Shown here one piece after another: positions 17,674 through 28,238 of a DNA stretch of 64,000 nucleotides. Made by a program: the position numbers and the translations under genes. The first letter of the stretch is position 1. Every line of letters starts with the position of its first letter. The DNA comes from Litorimonas taeanensis (GTDB lineage Bacteria > Pseudomonadota > Alphaproteobacteria > Caulobacterales > Maricaulaceae). A model generated the notes under the pieces. The model was not told the origin of the DNA. It saw only the letters and a program-made list of their open reading frames with translations, and ran no database searches. Location: positions 806,001 to 870,000 of the forward strand of contig NZ_RBII01000001.1 in NCBI RefSeq assembly GCF_003634015.1, in the 5' to 3' direction.

Positions 17674-20589
17674 GTGACATTTTTCAATACTAAACCACTG
17701 CTCGCTAGCGCCGCGATGGCACTCGCACTCACAGCTTGCCAGGCCGCTGAAAACAAATCAGACACTGGCGTCACGAATACGGAATCCATAGCAAATATGG
17801 ATTTACCCGCAGGCGTTACTTTGATTGAAACTGTCCAAGGAAGTGACTCTGGAGAGGTAGTAATTCCTTATTCAAAGTTCAGACTTGATAACGGGCTTAC
17901 AGTCGTCCTTCACCAAGATAAGTCTGACCCACTAGTCCATGTTGATGTTACATATCATGTTGGTTCAGGCCGTGAGGAACCTGGGCGGTCAGGTTTTGCA
18001 CACTTTTTTGAGCATATGCAATTCCAAGGTTCAGAAAACGTTGCCGATGAAGAGCACTTTAAAATTATTACCGAAGCAGGTGGTACTTTAAACGGCACGA
18101 CCAATTCAGACCGAACAAATTATTTTGAAACCGTTCCAAGTAACCAACTTGAAAAAATGTTATGGCTGGAAGCGGATCGGATGGGCTTTTTCCTTGATGC
18201 TGTCACTCAGGAAAAATTTGAAGTTCAGCGTGAAACAGTAAAAAATGAAAGAGGGCAAAGCTATGACAACCGTCCGTATGGTCTTTTATGGGAACGCGTC
18301 GGGGAGGCTCTCTATCCCGAAGGACACCCATATAGCTGGTCAACAATTGGTTATCTAGAGGATCTAGATCGCGCCGATTTAAACGACTTGAAGAAATTTT
18401 TCATGAATTGGTACGGACCGAATAATGCGGTTATTACGATTGGTGGAGATTTTAACACGGTACAAACACTTGAATGGGTAAAAACCTATTTTGGTACTAT
18501 TCCAGCAGGCCCAGAACATGATGCCCCGGTCTATGAAGAAATAACATTAGACGCAGACCGCTATATTTCTCTTGAAGACAATGTGCAGTTACCCCTCCTC
18601 TATATGGCATGGCCGACTGTACACGCCAATCACCCTGATGAGGCCCCTCTTGATGTTCTTGCAAACATTATGGGGCAAGGACAAACCTCACTTCTCTATA
18701 AAAACTTGCAAAAGCCAGGACTTGCTGTGCAAGCTTCAGCAGGTCATAGCTGCCGAGAAATAAGCTGTAGTTTTACAATGCTTGCTTTGGCAAATCCTGG
18801 CCGTGTTCAAAAGCTTTCAGACCTAGAATCCACAATTCGGGAATCACTCGTAGAATTTGAAGGTCGCGGCGTGCTTGATGATGACTTAACACGTGTAAAG
18901 GCCAGTATTGTCTCTGGCTTAATTTATGGACTTGAAAGCGTCTCTGGCAAAGTTTCGCAACTCGCGGCTTATGAAACATTTCGCGATAACCCCAATGGTA
19001 TCGGCGATGATATTGCTCGATATGAAGGCGTAACAAAAGAAGATGTTACGCGGGTATACGATAAGTATATTAAAAATAATCCTGCCGTTATCATGAGCAT
19101 TGTCCCAAAAGGAAAGCCTGAGATGATTGCCAATGCCGATACATGGCAGCGCTATGAGCGCACAATACCGGATTTTTCGGGCGAAGCGGAACAAACATGG
19201 TCACGCCCAGAAGACCCTGAAGGATTAGATAGAAGCATTGTACCAGCCTCTGGCCCAAACCCAACGATTAAAGTCCCCGATACTTATACGTTCTCAGTCG
19301 GTGATGACATTGAAGTGTTAGGTGCTAGAAACACTGAAGTTCCAACAACAACTATCAGTCTACGCATAAAAGCGGGTCAAAGTCATGAGACATTAGACAA
19401 ACTCGGTCTTGCAAGTTTGACAGCGGGCCTCATGAGTGAGGCCACGACTGAACGTACAGCTGAAGAGCTTTCTAACGAACTCGATAAGCTTGGTTCTTCA
19501 GTATCATTTTCTGCTGGTGACACCTTTACTACCATGAGAATACGTACGCTGACTGAAAACCTTGATGATACGATAGCAATTGCTATGGAAAAATTGTTAA
19601 AGCCTAAATTTGATCCAGAGGACTTTGCTCGAGATAAAGCGAATCAAATTCAAAATATTAAAGCGGGTAAAAAGGAAGCAAGCCAAACAGCCAGTAACTT
19701 ATTCAATATTATGATGTATGGGACTGACAACCCAACAGCATATTCTAATGACGGCACGGAAGCCTCAGTAGAAGCTATTACTTTAGAAGATGTAAAAGCT
19801 TTCTATGCGGCGCATTACTCCCCTAAGATTGCTTCTGTAATAGCAGTTAGCGACTTAGACAAAACCGCTATGGAAAAGGCTCTTTCTCCCCTTTCTGATT
19901 GGAAGGGCCCAGATGTGGCCTCATCTGAAATCAAGGACTTCCCGCAATTAGACACTGGAACACTCTATTTCGTAGACAAACCAAACGCAGCACAGAGTGA
20001 AATCCGTGTTGGGAAGCGAGCTTTGCCTTATGACGCTACTGGAGAATATTACCGTAGCGGATTAATGAACTACCCTCTGGGTGGAGCATTTAATAGTCGT
20101 ATCAATCTGAACCTACGTGAAGATAAAGGGTATACTTACGGTGCAAGATCTTTCTTCAACGGTGATGAAAAATCTGGATGGTTCCGTGCGAGTGCTGGTG
20201 TAAGAGCGGACTCTACAGCAGCTTCTATTGTTGAATTTGCAAAAGAAATACAACTTTATCAACAAAGCGGTATCACCGAAGACGAATTAAAGTTCACAAA
20301 ATCAGCCATTGGTCAACGTGATGCTCGCGCCTACGAAACCCCTAGTCAGAAGCTTGGTTTCCTCTCTCGGATGGCGACCTATGATTTGAAGCCTAGCTAT
20401 ATTGATGAGCAAGCCGACATCCTTGCGAATATGACGAAATCAGAAATCGACGAATTAGCCGCTAAGCACCTTCAACTCGGAGAGATGATTATGGTGGTTG
20501 TTGGCGACAAAGCTGAAGTCTACGATGATGTCGTTGCTCTAGGCTATAAAGTTGTCGAGATTGATGCCGACGGCAACCCCATCAAATAA
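17674..20589 (+). CDS. M16-family zinc peptidase, lipoprotein
   Basis: A 971-residue insulinase-type peptidase. GTG start with GGGAGA 9 bases upstream; the N-terminus ends in the lipobox LTAC, so it is probably a lipidated envelope protein. The first M16 unit (about 60-480) carries the inverted zinc motif HFFEH and the distal Glu in ETVKNERG. The second unit (about 540-960) is a non-catalytic half with GGAFNSRINLNLREDKGYTYGARS. Both halves are fused in one chain, as in YmxG/pitrilysin-like periplasmic enzymes. It likely degrades peptides in the periplasm. Confidence 0.92.
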   Translation: MTFFNTKPLLASAAMALALTACQAAENKSDTGVTNTESIANMDLPAGVTLIETVQGSDSGEVVIPYSKFRLDNGLTVVLHQDKSDPLVHVDVTYHVGSGREEPGRSGFAHFFEHMQFQGSENVADEEHFKIITEAGGTLNGTTNSDRTNYFETVPSNQLEKMLWLEADRMGFFLDAVTQEKFEVQRETVKNERGQSYDNRPYGLLWERVGEALYPEGHPYSWSTIGYLEDLDRADLNDLKKFFMNWYGPNNAVITIGGDFNTVQTLEWVKTYFGTIPAGPEHDAPVYEEITLDADRYISLEDNVQLPLLYMAWPTVHANHPDEAPLDVLANIMGQGQTSLLYKNLQKPGLAVQASAGHSCREISCSFTMLALANPGRVQKLSDLESTIRESLVEFEGRGVLDDDLTRVKASIVSGLIYGLESVSGKVSQLAAYETFRDNPNGIGDDIARYEGVTKEDVTRVYDKYIKNNPAVIMSIVPKGKPEMIANADTWQRYERTIPDFSGEAEQTWSRPEDPEGLDRSIVPASGPNPTIKVPDTYTFSVGDDIEVLGARNTEVPTTTISLRIKAGQSHETLDKLGLASLTAGLMSEATTERTAEELSNELDKLGSSVSFSAGDTFTTMRIRTLTENLDDTIAIAMEKLLKPKFDPEDFARDKANQIQNIKAGKKEASQTASNLFNIMMYGTDNPTAYSNDGTEASVEAITLEDVKAFYAAHYSPKIASVIAVSDLDKTAMEKALSPLSDWKGPDVASSEIKDFPQLDTGTLYFVDKPNAAQSEIRVGKRALPYDATGEYYRSGLMNYPLGGAFNSRINLNLREDKGYTYGARSFFNGDEKSGWFRASAGVRADSTAASIVEFAKEIQLYQQSGITEDELKFTKSAIGQRDARAYETPSQKLGFLSRMATYDLKPSYIDEQADILANMTKSEIDELAAKHLQLGEMIMVVVGDKAEVYDDVVALGYKVVEIDADGNPIK

Positions 20590-20617
20590 ATTCTAATAAC
20601 TGTTTGAAACATGAAAA

Positions 20618-20643
20618 AGCCCCGATTGCTCGGGGCTTTTTTG
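20618..20643 (+). terminator. Rho-independent terminator after the M16 peptidase gene
   Basis: AGCCCCGA (20618-20625) pairs with TCGGGGCT (20630-20637) around a TTGC loop, followed by six or more T. The rest of the gap up to parC (about 230 bases) shows no gene. Near the parC stop, AGCCAT (20848-20853) and ATGGCT (20867-20872) form only a weak hairpin. Confidence 0.9.
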
Positions 20644-20870
20644 TGTCTTAATGACAGTTACCTTGCATCCTATAATTCAAGGGACTCTATTCTAAACTTC
20701 GTCTGGTAGAGTCGACTTTATCGAATACGATCTTTTGTTAAATAATGGACATTGAATTGCACGTCGCCCCCAATGTCACACGCTTCAGCGTCACTAAAAG
20801 CACTTAAGGGTTTTAACTCATGATTAAACACGCAACAGATTAATTAGAGCCATGCAGCCAAATTTGATGG

Positions 20871-23132
20871 CTACAGGCCTCTATTAGGATCAAAAACACC
20901 TTTACGCGAGAAACCTCTTGGAGCCATACGTCCCGCTTGAGCACGCTTACCTTCGAGTAATGACCAGTCTGAAACCTCCTGCCTACGACCAGCGCTATCA
21001 TAAAATGATAAGCCTTCTTCAGCTTTAAAGGTCGTCATATCGGCTAGCCCCCCATCTTTAAAGGCCTGCAATCGAACCCCTTTACCGCGCGTCATTAATG
21101 GTAATTCATCAACATCATATATAAGAATTTTTCTATTCTCACCAATTATAGCAACTTTATCACCTTGTACTTGGATACAACGTAATGCCTCGACGGCCCC
21201 TTTAACATTTAAAGTTTTCCGTCCACCACGTGTTGACGCAATAATGTCGCTCTCAGAAACACGGAAACCATAACCTGCTGTACTTGCAATCAATAACTCC
21301 CGCTTTTCATCATGAACAAACATTCCAACAGGAAGGTGATCATTTTCTAAATCGACCATCAACCGAATAGGTTCACCGTTTCCACGCCCCCCTGGTAATT
21401 TGTCTGCACCAAGCGTGTAGAATTTACCATTCGAAGCAAAAACAATAATTTTATCTGTTGTCTGTGCATTTACGGCAAATGCAAGCTTATCTCCATCTTT
21501 GAACTTTAAGCCCGCGAGGTCAGCAACATGCCCTTTCATAGCACGTATCCACCCCATTTCAGAGAGCACAACTGTAATAGGTTCTTTGGTTATAAAGGCG
21601 GTCGCGAGATCTACATCAATATCTGGTTGATCTTCAAAATGCGTACGTCGGGCACCAATCTCTGTCTTGATCCCGTAAGTGCTTTTCAGCTCTTTGATTT
21701 GTTCTGAAATTACACCCCATTGCTTCTGTTCGGACCCCAACAAGGCTTCAATTTCTGCCTTCTCAGCGGCTAACGTGTCATACTCAGATTTGATTTCAAT
21801 TTCTTGCAGTTTGTTCAATGAGCGCAAACGCATATTCAAGATAGCATCTGCTTGGCGTTCCGTCAGTTTAAACGCCTTTATCAACTCCTCTTTGGGCTTG
21901 TCTTCGAAACGAATGATTCGAATAACTTCATCCAGATTTAAAAAGGCAATCATGAACCCATCTAGGACTTCCATTCTAAGATCGATCTTCCCTAAGCGTT
22001 GTCTTGAACGCCGCTGTAAGACTTCGCGGCGATGGTCAAGCCAGGCCTGAATGACCTCTCGCAAATTCATCACACGCGGCGTACGCGTAGCATCCAGCAC
22101 ATTCATATTTAAACTCACCCGGCTCTCAAGCTCAGAGATTTTAAACAAGCTTTCCATCAACAGCGCAGGGTCTATATTTTTGCTACGTGGTTCTAAAACA
22201 ATACGCACATCTTCCGCGCTTTCGTCCCGAACATCGGCTAACCCTGGTGCCTTTTTTGTTTCAATAACCTCGGCAAGTTTTTCAATTAATCGTGACTTCT
22301 GAACTTGATAAGGTATTTCAGTTACAATTATTTGGTAGGTCCCTCGCCCTGTGTCTTCTACACTCCAACGCGAACGAACTTTAAAACTGCCTTTGCCTGT
22401 CTCGTAAGCCTCTAACATAGACGCTTTAGGCTCTACAATAATGCCGCCAGTCGGAAGGTCTGGACCTAAAATGTGGCTCATTAAAGTTTCGATGCGCGCA
22501 TTGGGAGTTTTGATTAAATGTAAGGCAGCAGAACAAATTTCGGCAACATTATGAGGAGGTATTGACGTTGCCATCCCCACAGCAATGCCTTGAGACCCAT
22601 TGGCTAATAGGTTCGGAAAGCCGGCAGGCAAAACTTGAGGCTCCATGTCCTCTTCATTATAAGTTGGTATAAAATCTACCGCGTCTTCATCAATGCCCTG
22701 TAAAAGTGCGAGCCCCGCAGCAGTCATTTTAGCTTCGGTGTACCGCATAGCAGCCGGACTATCACCATCGATGTTTCCGAAATTCCCCTGCCCATTAACA
22801 AGAGGGTATCGTGCAGAAAATGATTGAGAGAGCTTTACAAGTGCATCATAAATAGAAGCATCCCCATGAGGGTGATATTGCCCCATTACATCACCAACAA
22901 TGCGAGCACATTTTTTATGTGCGCTTTCAGGGTTTAGCTTGAGTTGACGCATAGCATAAAGAATTCTGCGATGAACAGGCTTCATCCCATCACGTACATC
23001 AGGCAAAGCCCTCTGAGTAATTGTTGAGAGAGCATATGCTAAATATCGTGAAGATAAGGCGTCATCTATATGTTCACTGATAATTGCGTTTTCTGATAAT
23101 GTATCGCTCATATCTGTTGGTTTTTTAGCCAT
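20871..23132 (-). CDS. parC: DNA topoisomerase IV subunit A
   Basis: Decatenates daughter chromosomes with ParE. The 753-residue protein has the breakage-rejoining domain with active-site Tyr131 in [10 protein letters not shown] and the quinolone-determining region [12 protein letters not shown] (about 88-99, Ser93 unmutated). The C-terminal part forms a beta-pinwheel (about 500-750) without the GyrA box QRRGGKG, supporting ParC rather than GyrA. It ends the minus-strand cluster starting at rpoZ, 106 bases after recO. Confidence 0.95.
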   Translation of the reverse strand: MAKKPTDMSDTLSENAIISEHIDDALSSRYLAYALSTITQRALPDVRDGMKPVHRRILYAMRQLKLNPESAHKKCARIVGDVMGQYHPHGDASIYDALVKLSQSFSARYPLVNGQGNFGNIDGDSPAAMRYTEAKMTAAGLALLQGIDEDAVDFIPTYNEEDMEPQVLPAGFPNLLANGSQGIAVGMATSIPPHNVAEICSAALHLIKTPNARIETLMSHILGPDLPTGGIIVEPKASMLEAYETGKGSFKVRSRWSVEDTGRGTYQIIVTEIPYQVQKSRLIEKLAEVIETKKAPGLADVRDESAEDVRIVLEPRSKNIDPALLMESLFKISELESRVSLNMNVLDATRTPRVMNLREVIQAWLDHRREVLQRRSRQRLGKIDLRMEVLDGFMIAFLNLDEVIRIIRFEDKPKEELIKAFKLTERQADAILNMRLRSLNKLQEIEIKSEYDTLAAEKAEIEALLGSEQKQWGVISEQIKELKSTYGIKTEIGARRTHFEDQPDIDVDLATAFITKEPITVVLSEMGWIRAMKGHVADLAGLKFKDGDKLAFAVNAQTTDKIIVFASNGKFYTLGADKLPGGRGNGEPIRLMVDLENDHLPVGMFVHDEKRELLIASTAGYGFRVSESDIIASTRGGRKTLNVKGAVEALRCIQVQGDKVAIIGENRKILIYDVDELPLMTRGKGVRLQAFKDGGLADMTTFKAEEGLSFYDSAGRRQEVSDWSLLEGKRAQAGRMAPRGFSRKGVFDPNRGL

Positions 23133-23238
23133 TGTCTCTCATTATGTTCGAATCAACTTCAGACTAACGCCTGTTCTCATCTTTGCTATCTCAATTCTGT
23201 ATTCAAAACCAAAGTCCAGTGGACAACATTCGCAATAG

Positions 23239-23982
23239 TTAGCCTACCCTTTGCACTGCAATTTCGGCCGCCATCAATCGCTCAACCAATTGCTGCCTGG
23301 CTTCAGGCAAAGTTCGATTAAGTTCCCACTGCACACGCGTTTCAAGGAAATATCCAGTAAGTTTCAAACCATCTAAGATATCCTCTGGTGTTGAAGTGTT
23401 TTCTCCTCGCATGAAAGGGGGCAAACGCAGTAATTTGTCAAGATAGGGCTCTGCAGCACTGGCACTAACGGCACGTCCTGAACGTGGGGAAATATGTGTT
23501 AAGTTGTCATTCCTGCCTGTTGCGGCACATCTCGTGAAGTCCAGCCCATACCCTAGAGCAGATAACAGTCCTGCTTCCCAGCGAATGTATAATGCGGGCC
23601 AAATAGAAACTTCGTGCAAATTCGATAGAACGATCTGAAATACATTGTAAATATCAAAATGGCGCTCTCTTTCAGGCAACATTTCTCTGCACATTGCCGT
23701 CATTGCGTTTAGGCCTGTCAGGGAGAGTCTATCATCCATCAGTTCAGCCGCACGTGAATCAATCGCTTCAACGACATAATATCCAAGCTGCTCTGAAAGA
23801 CGCCCTCGCCACTCAACGTTGACATAATTCCCTGGCTGTAACACTGGGCGCATCTTCCGGCTTATACCACCGCGCACCAAACCCTTATGGCGTCCATGAT
23901 CTTGGGTGAAAACATCAATTATCGCAGAGGTCTCACCATGTTTCTGCGTAGATAAAATATAGCCCGTATCAACCCAATCCAT
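23239..23982 (-). CDS. recO: DNA repair protein RecO
   Basis: RecO loads RecA at gaps with RecF/RecR. The 247-residue protein has an N-terminal OB fold (DTGYILSTQKHGETSAIIDVFTQ, then GLVRGG) and a helical C-terminus. LLSALGYGLDFTRCAATG is the region that carries a zinc finger in some RecO proteins; only one cysteine of that finger is obvious here. It starts 17 bases after era, the order conserved in this class. Confidence 0.94.
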   Translation of the reverse strand: MDWVDTGYILSTQKHGETSAIIDVFTQDHGRHKGLVRGGISRKMRPVLQPGNYVNVEWRGRLSEQLGYYVVEAIDSRAAELMDDRLSLTGLNAMTAMCREMLPERERHFDIYNVFQIVLSNLHEVSIWPALYIRWEAGLLSALGYGLDFTRCAATGRNDNLTHISPRSGRAVSASAAEPYLDKLLRLPPFMRGENTSTPEDILDGLKLTGYFLETRVQWELNRTLPEARQQLVERLMAAEIAVQRVG

Positions 23983-23999
23983 GTTAAACCTTATCGGCT

Positions 24000-24962
24000 T
24001 TAAACATCAAATTCGAGCCCACTTTCAGAGTAACGAGCGCGATCATTTTGCCAATTATCTCTAACTTTAACAAAGATAAACAGGTGAACTTTTCGGCCTA
24101 ACCAATCAGACATTTCCTTCCGTGCAGAAGCTCCAATGTCTTTAATAGTTCGCCCGTTTTTACCTAAGACAATAGGTTTTTGGCTATCCCGCTTAACATA
24201 TATAACTTGCTCAACGCGAACATCTCCACTTTTCAATTCTTTCCAAGCTTCGGTTTCCACAGTTGAAGCATATGGCAACTCATCATGTAAACGTAAAAAA
24301 AGTTTCTCGCGCGTAATTTCCGCTGCCATTAAACGCATTGGGATATCTGCAGCTTGATCTGGTGAATAAAGAAATGGTCCGGATGGCATAGCGTCTGCTA
24401 TAAGAAGCCCTAATCTTTTTACTCCGTCAAAATTCAACGCCGAAACAGGTAGAATATCACTATAGACACCCTGCTCTGAAAAATGTTGAATGAGGGGTAA
24501 TATTTCATCATGTGCTATTTCATCAATTTTATTCAACGCCAAAATTGCATTCTTTATTTCACGTTTCTTTAAGCCCTTGATGACCCGCTCGCTATCTTCT
24601 CGGGATAGACGGTCCTGCCCACTCCCCTCACCATTTTGATGCCTTAGCCACGCAGGAGCATCAATTACGTGAACAATAATATCCGCATCATTCATTCCGG
24701 TCCAAGCCGCATGCACCATGGATTTAGACAGTCTGTCGCTTTCTTTCGCTTCAAATATGCCCGGTGTGTCAATCATGACGGCTTGAGCCTCAGCGCCTTT
24801 AGACGTCTCCAACATCGCAATGCCGCGAATTTGAAATCGTGTTGTTTGAACTTTATGGGTAACTATAGAGATCTTCTCACCAACTAATGCATTGGTCAAA
24901 GTAGACTTTCCGGCATTTGGCGCACCTACTATCGCCGCAAATCCTGCATATGTTTGACTCAT
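24000..24962 (-). CDS. era: GTPase Era
   Basis: Essential GTPase for 30S ribosome maturation that binds the 3' end of 16S rRNA. Of 320 residues, the GTPase domain has the P loop GAPNAGKST (about 13-21), DTPG and NKID, and the KH domain (about 215-320) carries VKRDSQKPIVLGKNGRTIKDIG. A 1-base TAATG overlap with rnc couples the two ribosome-processing genes. Confidence 0.97.
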   Translation of the reverse strand: MSQTYAGFAAIVGAPNAGKSTLTNALVGEKISIVTHKVQTTRFQIRGIAMLETSKGAEAQAVMIDTPGIFEAKESDRLSKSMVHAAWTGMNDADIIVHVIDAPAWLRHQNGEGSGQDRLSREDSERVIKGLKKREIKNAILALNKIDEIAHDEILPLIQHFSEQGVYSDILPVSALNFDGVKRLGLLIADAMPSGPFLYSPDQAADIPMRLMAAEITREKLFLRLHDELPYASTVETEAWKELKSGDVRVEQVIYVKRDSQKPIVLGKNGRTIKDIGASARKEMSDWLGRKVHLFIFVKVRDNWQNDRARYSESGLEFDV

Positions 24963-25672
24963 TATGTCTCTTCTATCTGCTCTAACAATGATTTAGCCGC
25001 ACGGCGTTCCGCAAGCTTTTTTGAAGTTCCTGTAGCAAAAGCTTCGCCTATGCCCTCAACCTTTACCCCAATGATAAAATTAGGTTTGTGATCTGGTCCA
25101 CTGCGCTCTTTAACGTAATAATAAGGAACTGCGAGTTTTTTCGACAGCGCAAATTCTTGCAATTGAGTTTTCGGGTCTTTTTCCGATTGATTTAAAACAT
25201 TATCTAATTCTTCACGCCAATGTTCATTGTAGAACTTTTCAACAACTGAGTAACCCCCATCAATATAGAGAGCGGCCATTAAAGCCTCGCAGGCATCACC
25301 CAATATTGAAGTCTTACCACGACCGCCTTGTTTATCTTCGCTATTAGACATCAATAGAGCAGAGCCGATATCAAGCCTTTGAGCAACACGAGCGCATGTC
25401 TCTTTGCGAACAAGCGCATTTAGCCGTGTCGCCATGATACCTTCTTTGGTTTTTGTTTGATCAAAAAGTAGTTTGGCCGTTAAAAGCCCCAGAACCCGGT
25501 CACCAAGAAATTCTAATCGTTCATTATCGACAGTATTACGCCGCCCATCTCCATAAGATGCATGAGTGAGTGCTCTTTGAACCAGTTCAACATCCTTAAA
25601 CTGATAACCGATACGCTCAAAGAGCGCCTCAAGACGTTTCGGCGTGCCAGCTGTGAAATCTTTGGGGCTCAC
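24962..25672 (-). CDS. rnc: Ribonuclease III
   Basis: Double-strand-specific endoribonuclease for rRNA and mRNA processing. The 236-residue protein has the catalytic signature NERLEFLGDRVLG (about 49-61), a second acidic site in DACEALMAALYIDGG, and a C-terminal dsRNA-binding domain from about 160 (DPKTQLQEFAL, then GTSKKLAERRAAKSLLEQ). It lies between lepB (11-base gap) and era (1-base overlap). Confidence 0.97.
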   Translation of the reverse strand: MSPKDFTAGTPKRLEALFERIGYQFKDVELVQRALTHASYGDGRRNTVDNERLEFLGDRVLGLLTAKLLFDQTKTKEGIMATRLNALVRKETCARVAQRLDIGSALLMSNSEDKQGGRGKTSILGDACEALMAALYIDGGYSVVEKFYNEHWREELDNVLNQSEKDPKTQLQEFALSKKLAVPYYYVKERSGPDHKPNFIIGVKVEGIGEAFATGTSKKLAERRAAKSLLEQIEET

Positions 25673-25683
25673 TTAAAAGTCGC

Positions 25684-26442
25684 TCACTTAATTCTTTTAA
25701 AGAAGCGGTTGCCACGCATATTGAACCACGTCCAAGGTTTGAACAAAGCAAAATCATTGTCAACCGAGAGCAAAACAATCTCAGCTTTGCCAATTATGTT
25801 AGTCGAAGGCACCAGTCCCGCTCCGCCATTGCGGACTTTAACACGACTATCATTTGACCCATCTCGATTGTCCCCCAGCATGAAATAATGCCCTTCAGGC
25901 ACCCTAATGACAGGGGTGTTATCTAACCGGTTATTAGAGACTGAATCAAAAACCACATAGGACTTACCATTGGCTTGTGTTTCTACGTTCTTATGTACAT
26001 TGATATTGCGTTCGATATTTGAGGTATCAAAATATCTAAATGGGGTAGCAGGCTCTGCAGTCTGTTCAACGGCCACTCCATTGATATACACTTTACCATC
26101 AATCATCTGAACTTCATCACCAGGCAACCCAATCAAACGTTTGATATAATTGTCTGAAATACCCTCTGGACGAAATACAACAACGTCACCACGCTTTGGA
26201 CCACGCTCTAAGAAACGGCCTTCTTTTACAGGAAATGGAATTGGCGCAGCTGCAAATCGCCCGTAGCCTACAGAATACTTTGAGGTGATAATATAATCGC
26301 CTTTCATAAGCCCAGGCAGCATAGATCCTGACGGTATGTGAAAGGGTTGAAACAAAAAAGTACGCAGGACTAAGGCAATGCCTATAGCCCACATTACAGT
26401 CGATAAAGTTTCCAAAATTTCTGAGCGTTGTTTTTCAGCCAT
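25684..26442 (-). CDS. lepB: Signal peptidase I
   Basis: Membrane serine-lysine protease that removes Sec and Tat signal peptides. Of 252 residues, a single N-terminal helix (about 8-32) leads into the S26 core. The catalytic Ser is in PSGSMLPGLMKGDYI; the general-base Lys is in DNYIKRLIGLPGDEV; GDNRDGSNDSR is box E. It lies 8 bases after acpS. It would process the exported proteins of this window, such as the Trx-fold and glycine-zipper proteins. Confidence 0.96.
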   Translation of the reverse strand: MAEKQRSEILETLSTVMWAIGIALVLRTFLFQPFHIPSGSMLPGLMKGDYIITSKYSVGYGRFAAAPIPFPVKEGRFLERGPKRGDVVVFRPEGISDNYIKRLIGLPGDEVQMIDGKVYINGVAVEQTAEPATPFRYFDTSNIERNINVHKNVETQANGKSYVVFDSVSNNRLDNTPVIRVPEGHYFMLGDNRDGSNDSRVKVRNGGAGLVPSTNIIGKAEIVLLSVDNDFALFKPWTWFNMRGNRFFKRIK

Positions 26443-26450
26443 ATCAGTCT

Positions 26451-26852
26451 TTACGCAGACTTGTGCGCTTCCACAATCGCAAATGCTTGCGCATATGGAG
26501 GCTCATCAGTTAAACTTAAATGTATGCTTCCTGAATAACCGTCTGGCAGTCTATTAGATAAGCGTGCTTTGGCTGTACCGTGTAAGAGTATATCTGGCCG
26601 GCCAGAGCTCTGGTTGATGACTTCAACATCAAGCCAATTTAACGCCCCAGTCGCTTCCCCCGCTAGCGCTTTTGCGACAGCTTCTTTTGCCGCAAACCTC
26701 TTAGCATAAGCATTTTCTGGTACAGCTTTACTTTCACAGTAATTTTGCTCGTTTTCAGTAAATGTTTTATCTTTGAATCTTTGCCCAAACTTTCCAAGTA
26801 TTCGCGCAATACGGTTTATATCGCAAATGTCTGTGCCTATGCCAATAATCAT
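26451..26852 (-). CDS. acpS: Holo-[acyl-carrier-protein] synthase
   Basis: Transfers 4'-phosphopantetheine from CoA to ACP. The 133-residue protein begins [15 protein letters not shown] with the Mg-binding Asp and has [12 protein letters not shown], the second signature with the metal Glu. It overlaps pdxJ by 4 bases. Phosphopantetheine transfer feeds lipid synthesis; the neighbouring pdxJ is unrelated in function but a conserved partner. Confidence 0.96.
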   Translation of the reverse strand: MIIGIGTDICDINRIARILGKFGQRFKDKTFTENEQNYCESKAVPENAYAKRFAAKEAVAKALAGEATGALNWLDVEVINQSSGRPDILLHGTAKARLSNRLPDGYSGSIHLSLTDEPPYAQAFAIVEAHKSA

Positions 26853-27628
26853 TTGCGCTGCCTTGCCTCTTCCACGATTTCACGCATTTGTTTGATGGCC
26901 TCACTCAACCCCAGGAAAATGGCCTCCCCAATGATGAAGTGCCCGATATTCAATTCCATACATTCGGGTATTGCGGCAATGGGTCCCACATTTTCATAAG
27001 TCAGCCCATGCCCAAAGTGCACCTCTAATCCTAGTGACTGCGCAAGCACGGCACCTTTTTTGAAATCATCAAGTAGCGCCATAGACTTTTCTTTATCGCC
27101 AGCATCGAGTGAATGGGCATAAGCCCCAGTATGAAACTCAACTACCTGTGCAGAGGTTCGAGCTGCGGCTTCAATTTGCCTACGGTCAGCCTCAATAAAC
27201 AAAGATACTCGTGACCCGTTATCTCTTAACTTAGTGATTAAAGGTGTCAGTGTGTTATTAAGCCCTACGACGTCTAGCCCGCCTTCTGTCGTCCGCTCTT
27301 CTCTTTTTTCAGGTACAATGCAGACAGCATGTGGCCTTAACGACAATGCTATTTCAAGCATTTCATTTGTTGCAGCCATTTCCATATTTAGCGGAACATT
27401 TGCACTATCACAAAGTGCTTGCAAACGCTCCATATCGTTATCCCGCATGTGACGTCTATCTTCACGCAAATGGGCCGTAATACCATCTGCACCACCTTGA
27501 ATCGCCGCCCAAGCCCCAGCGACAGGGTCAGGGTGACTTCCTCCACGTGCATTACGAACAGTCGCAATATGGTCAATATTAACGCCGATACGTGGAAGTG
27601 GCTTGGTAGATATAGTGTGGCGACTCAT
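26849..27628 (-). CDS. pdxJ: Pyridoxine 5'-phosphate synthase
   Basis: Condenses 1-deoxyxylulose 5-phosphate with aminoacetone 3-phosphate to form pyridoxine phosphate. The 259-residue TIM-barrel protein has [31 protein letters not shown] (catalytic His/Arg) and [11 protein letters not shown]. Its product chain gives PLP, used by GlyA, HemA and the dehydratase in this window. It is followed by acpS with a 4-base overlap. Confidence 0.97.
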   Translation of the reverse strand: MSRHTISTKPLPRIGVNIDHIATVRNARGGSHPDPVAGAWAAIQGGADGITAHLREDRRHMRDNDMERLQALCDSANVPLNMEMAATNEMLEIALSLRPHAVCIVPEKREERTTEGGLDVVGLNNTLTPLITKLRDNGSRVSLFIEADRRQIEAAARTSAQVVEFHTGAYAHSLDAGDKEKSMALLDDFKKGAVLAQSLGLEVHFGHGLTYENVGPIAAIPECMELNIGHFIIGEAIFLGLSEAIKQMREIVEEARQRK

Positions 27629-27641
27629 GTTAAATACACGC

Positions 27642-28238
27642 TTATTGTAGGCCGCGGCTCCCGGGCTTTACAGGCGGAAGAGATTTTAACTTCGCAGGTA
27701 ACTCATCTGGATCATAATCTGGAAACTTACGTGATGCGAGACTTACCAAGGGCACACCGATATCAACAGTCCCACCAGAACGGTCAAACAAACAAGCCCC
27801 CCCTATAACGTGGGCGCCAGTCGCCTCAATGCTTTTGATACATTCACGTGAAGACAGACCCGTTGTTACGATATCTTCGACCATTAACACTTCTTGGCCT
27901 GGAGTAAGCGAAAACCCACGCCTTAGAGCGAACTCACCATTTTCTCGTTCTGTGAATATGGATTCAAGCTCCATATGACGAGCGGTTTCATAACCAGGAA
28001 TTACGCCGCCCATAGCCGGAGCCACAATGATGTCAGGCTGTATCGTCAACTCAGTCTTAACTTTTTCTGCCAAAGCTTTACAAAGTTTTTCGGTCAAAAC
28101 TGGGTTTTTGAAAATCAAAGCTTTTTGCAAAAAGACAGGACTCCGCCGTCCAGAAGACAAAATAAAGTGCCCTTCCAGTAAAGCGCCAGCTTCTCGGAAT
28201 ACATCCAAGACATCATCAGTATTCATAGCAATTCCCAT
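27642..28238 (-). CDS. pyrE: Orotate phosphoribosyltransferase
   Basis: Adds PRPP-derived ribose phosphate to orotate in pyrimidine synthesis. The 198-residue protein has [16 protein letters not shown] at the N-terminus and the PRPP loop [14 protein letters not shown]. The start overlaps the rsh stop by one base (TAATG); an internal ATG at 28226 would shorten the product by four residues. Length fits the short bacterial PyrE type. Confidence 0.95.
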   Translation of the reverse strand: MGIAMNTDDVLDVFREAGALLEGHFILSSGRRSPVFLQKALIFKNPVLTEKLCKALAEKVKTELTIQPDIIVAPAMGGVIPGYETARHMELESIFTERENGEFALRRGFSLTPGQEVLMVEDIVTTGLSSRECIKSIEATGAHVIGGACLFDRSGGTVDIGVPLVSLASRKFPDYDPDELPAKLKSLPPVKPGSRGLQ

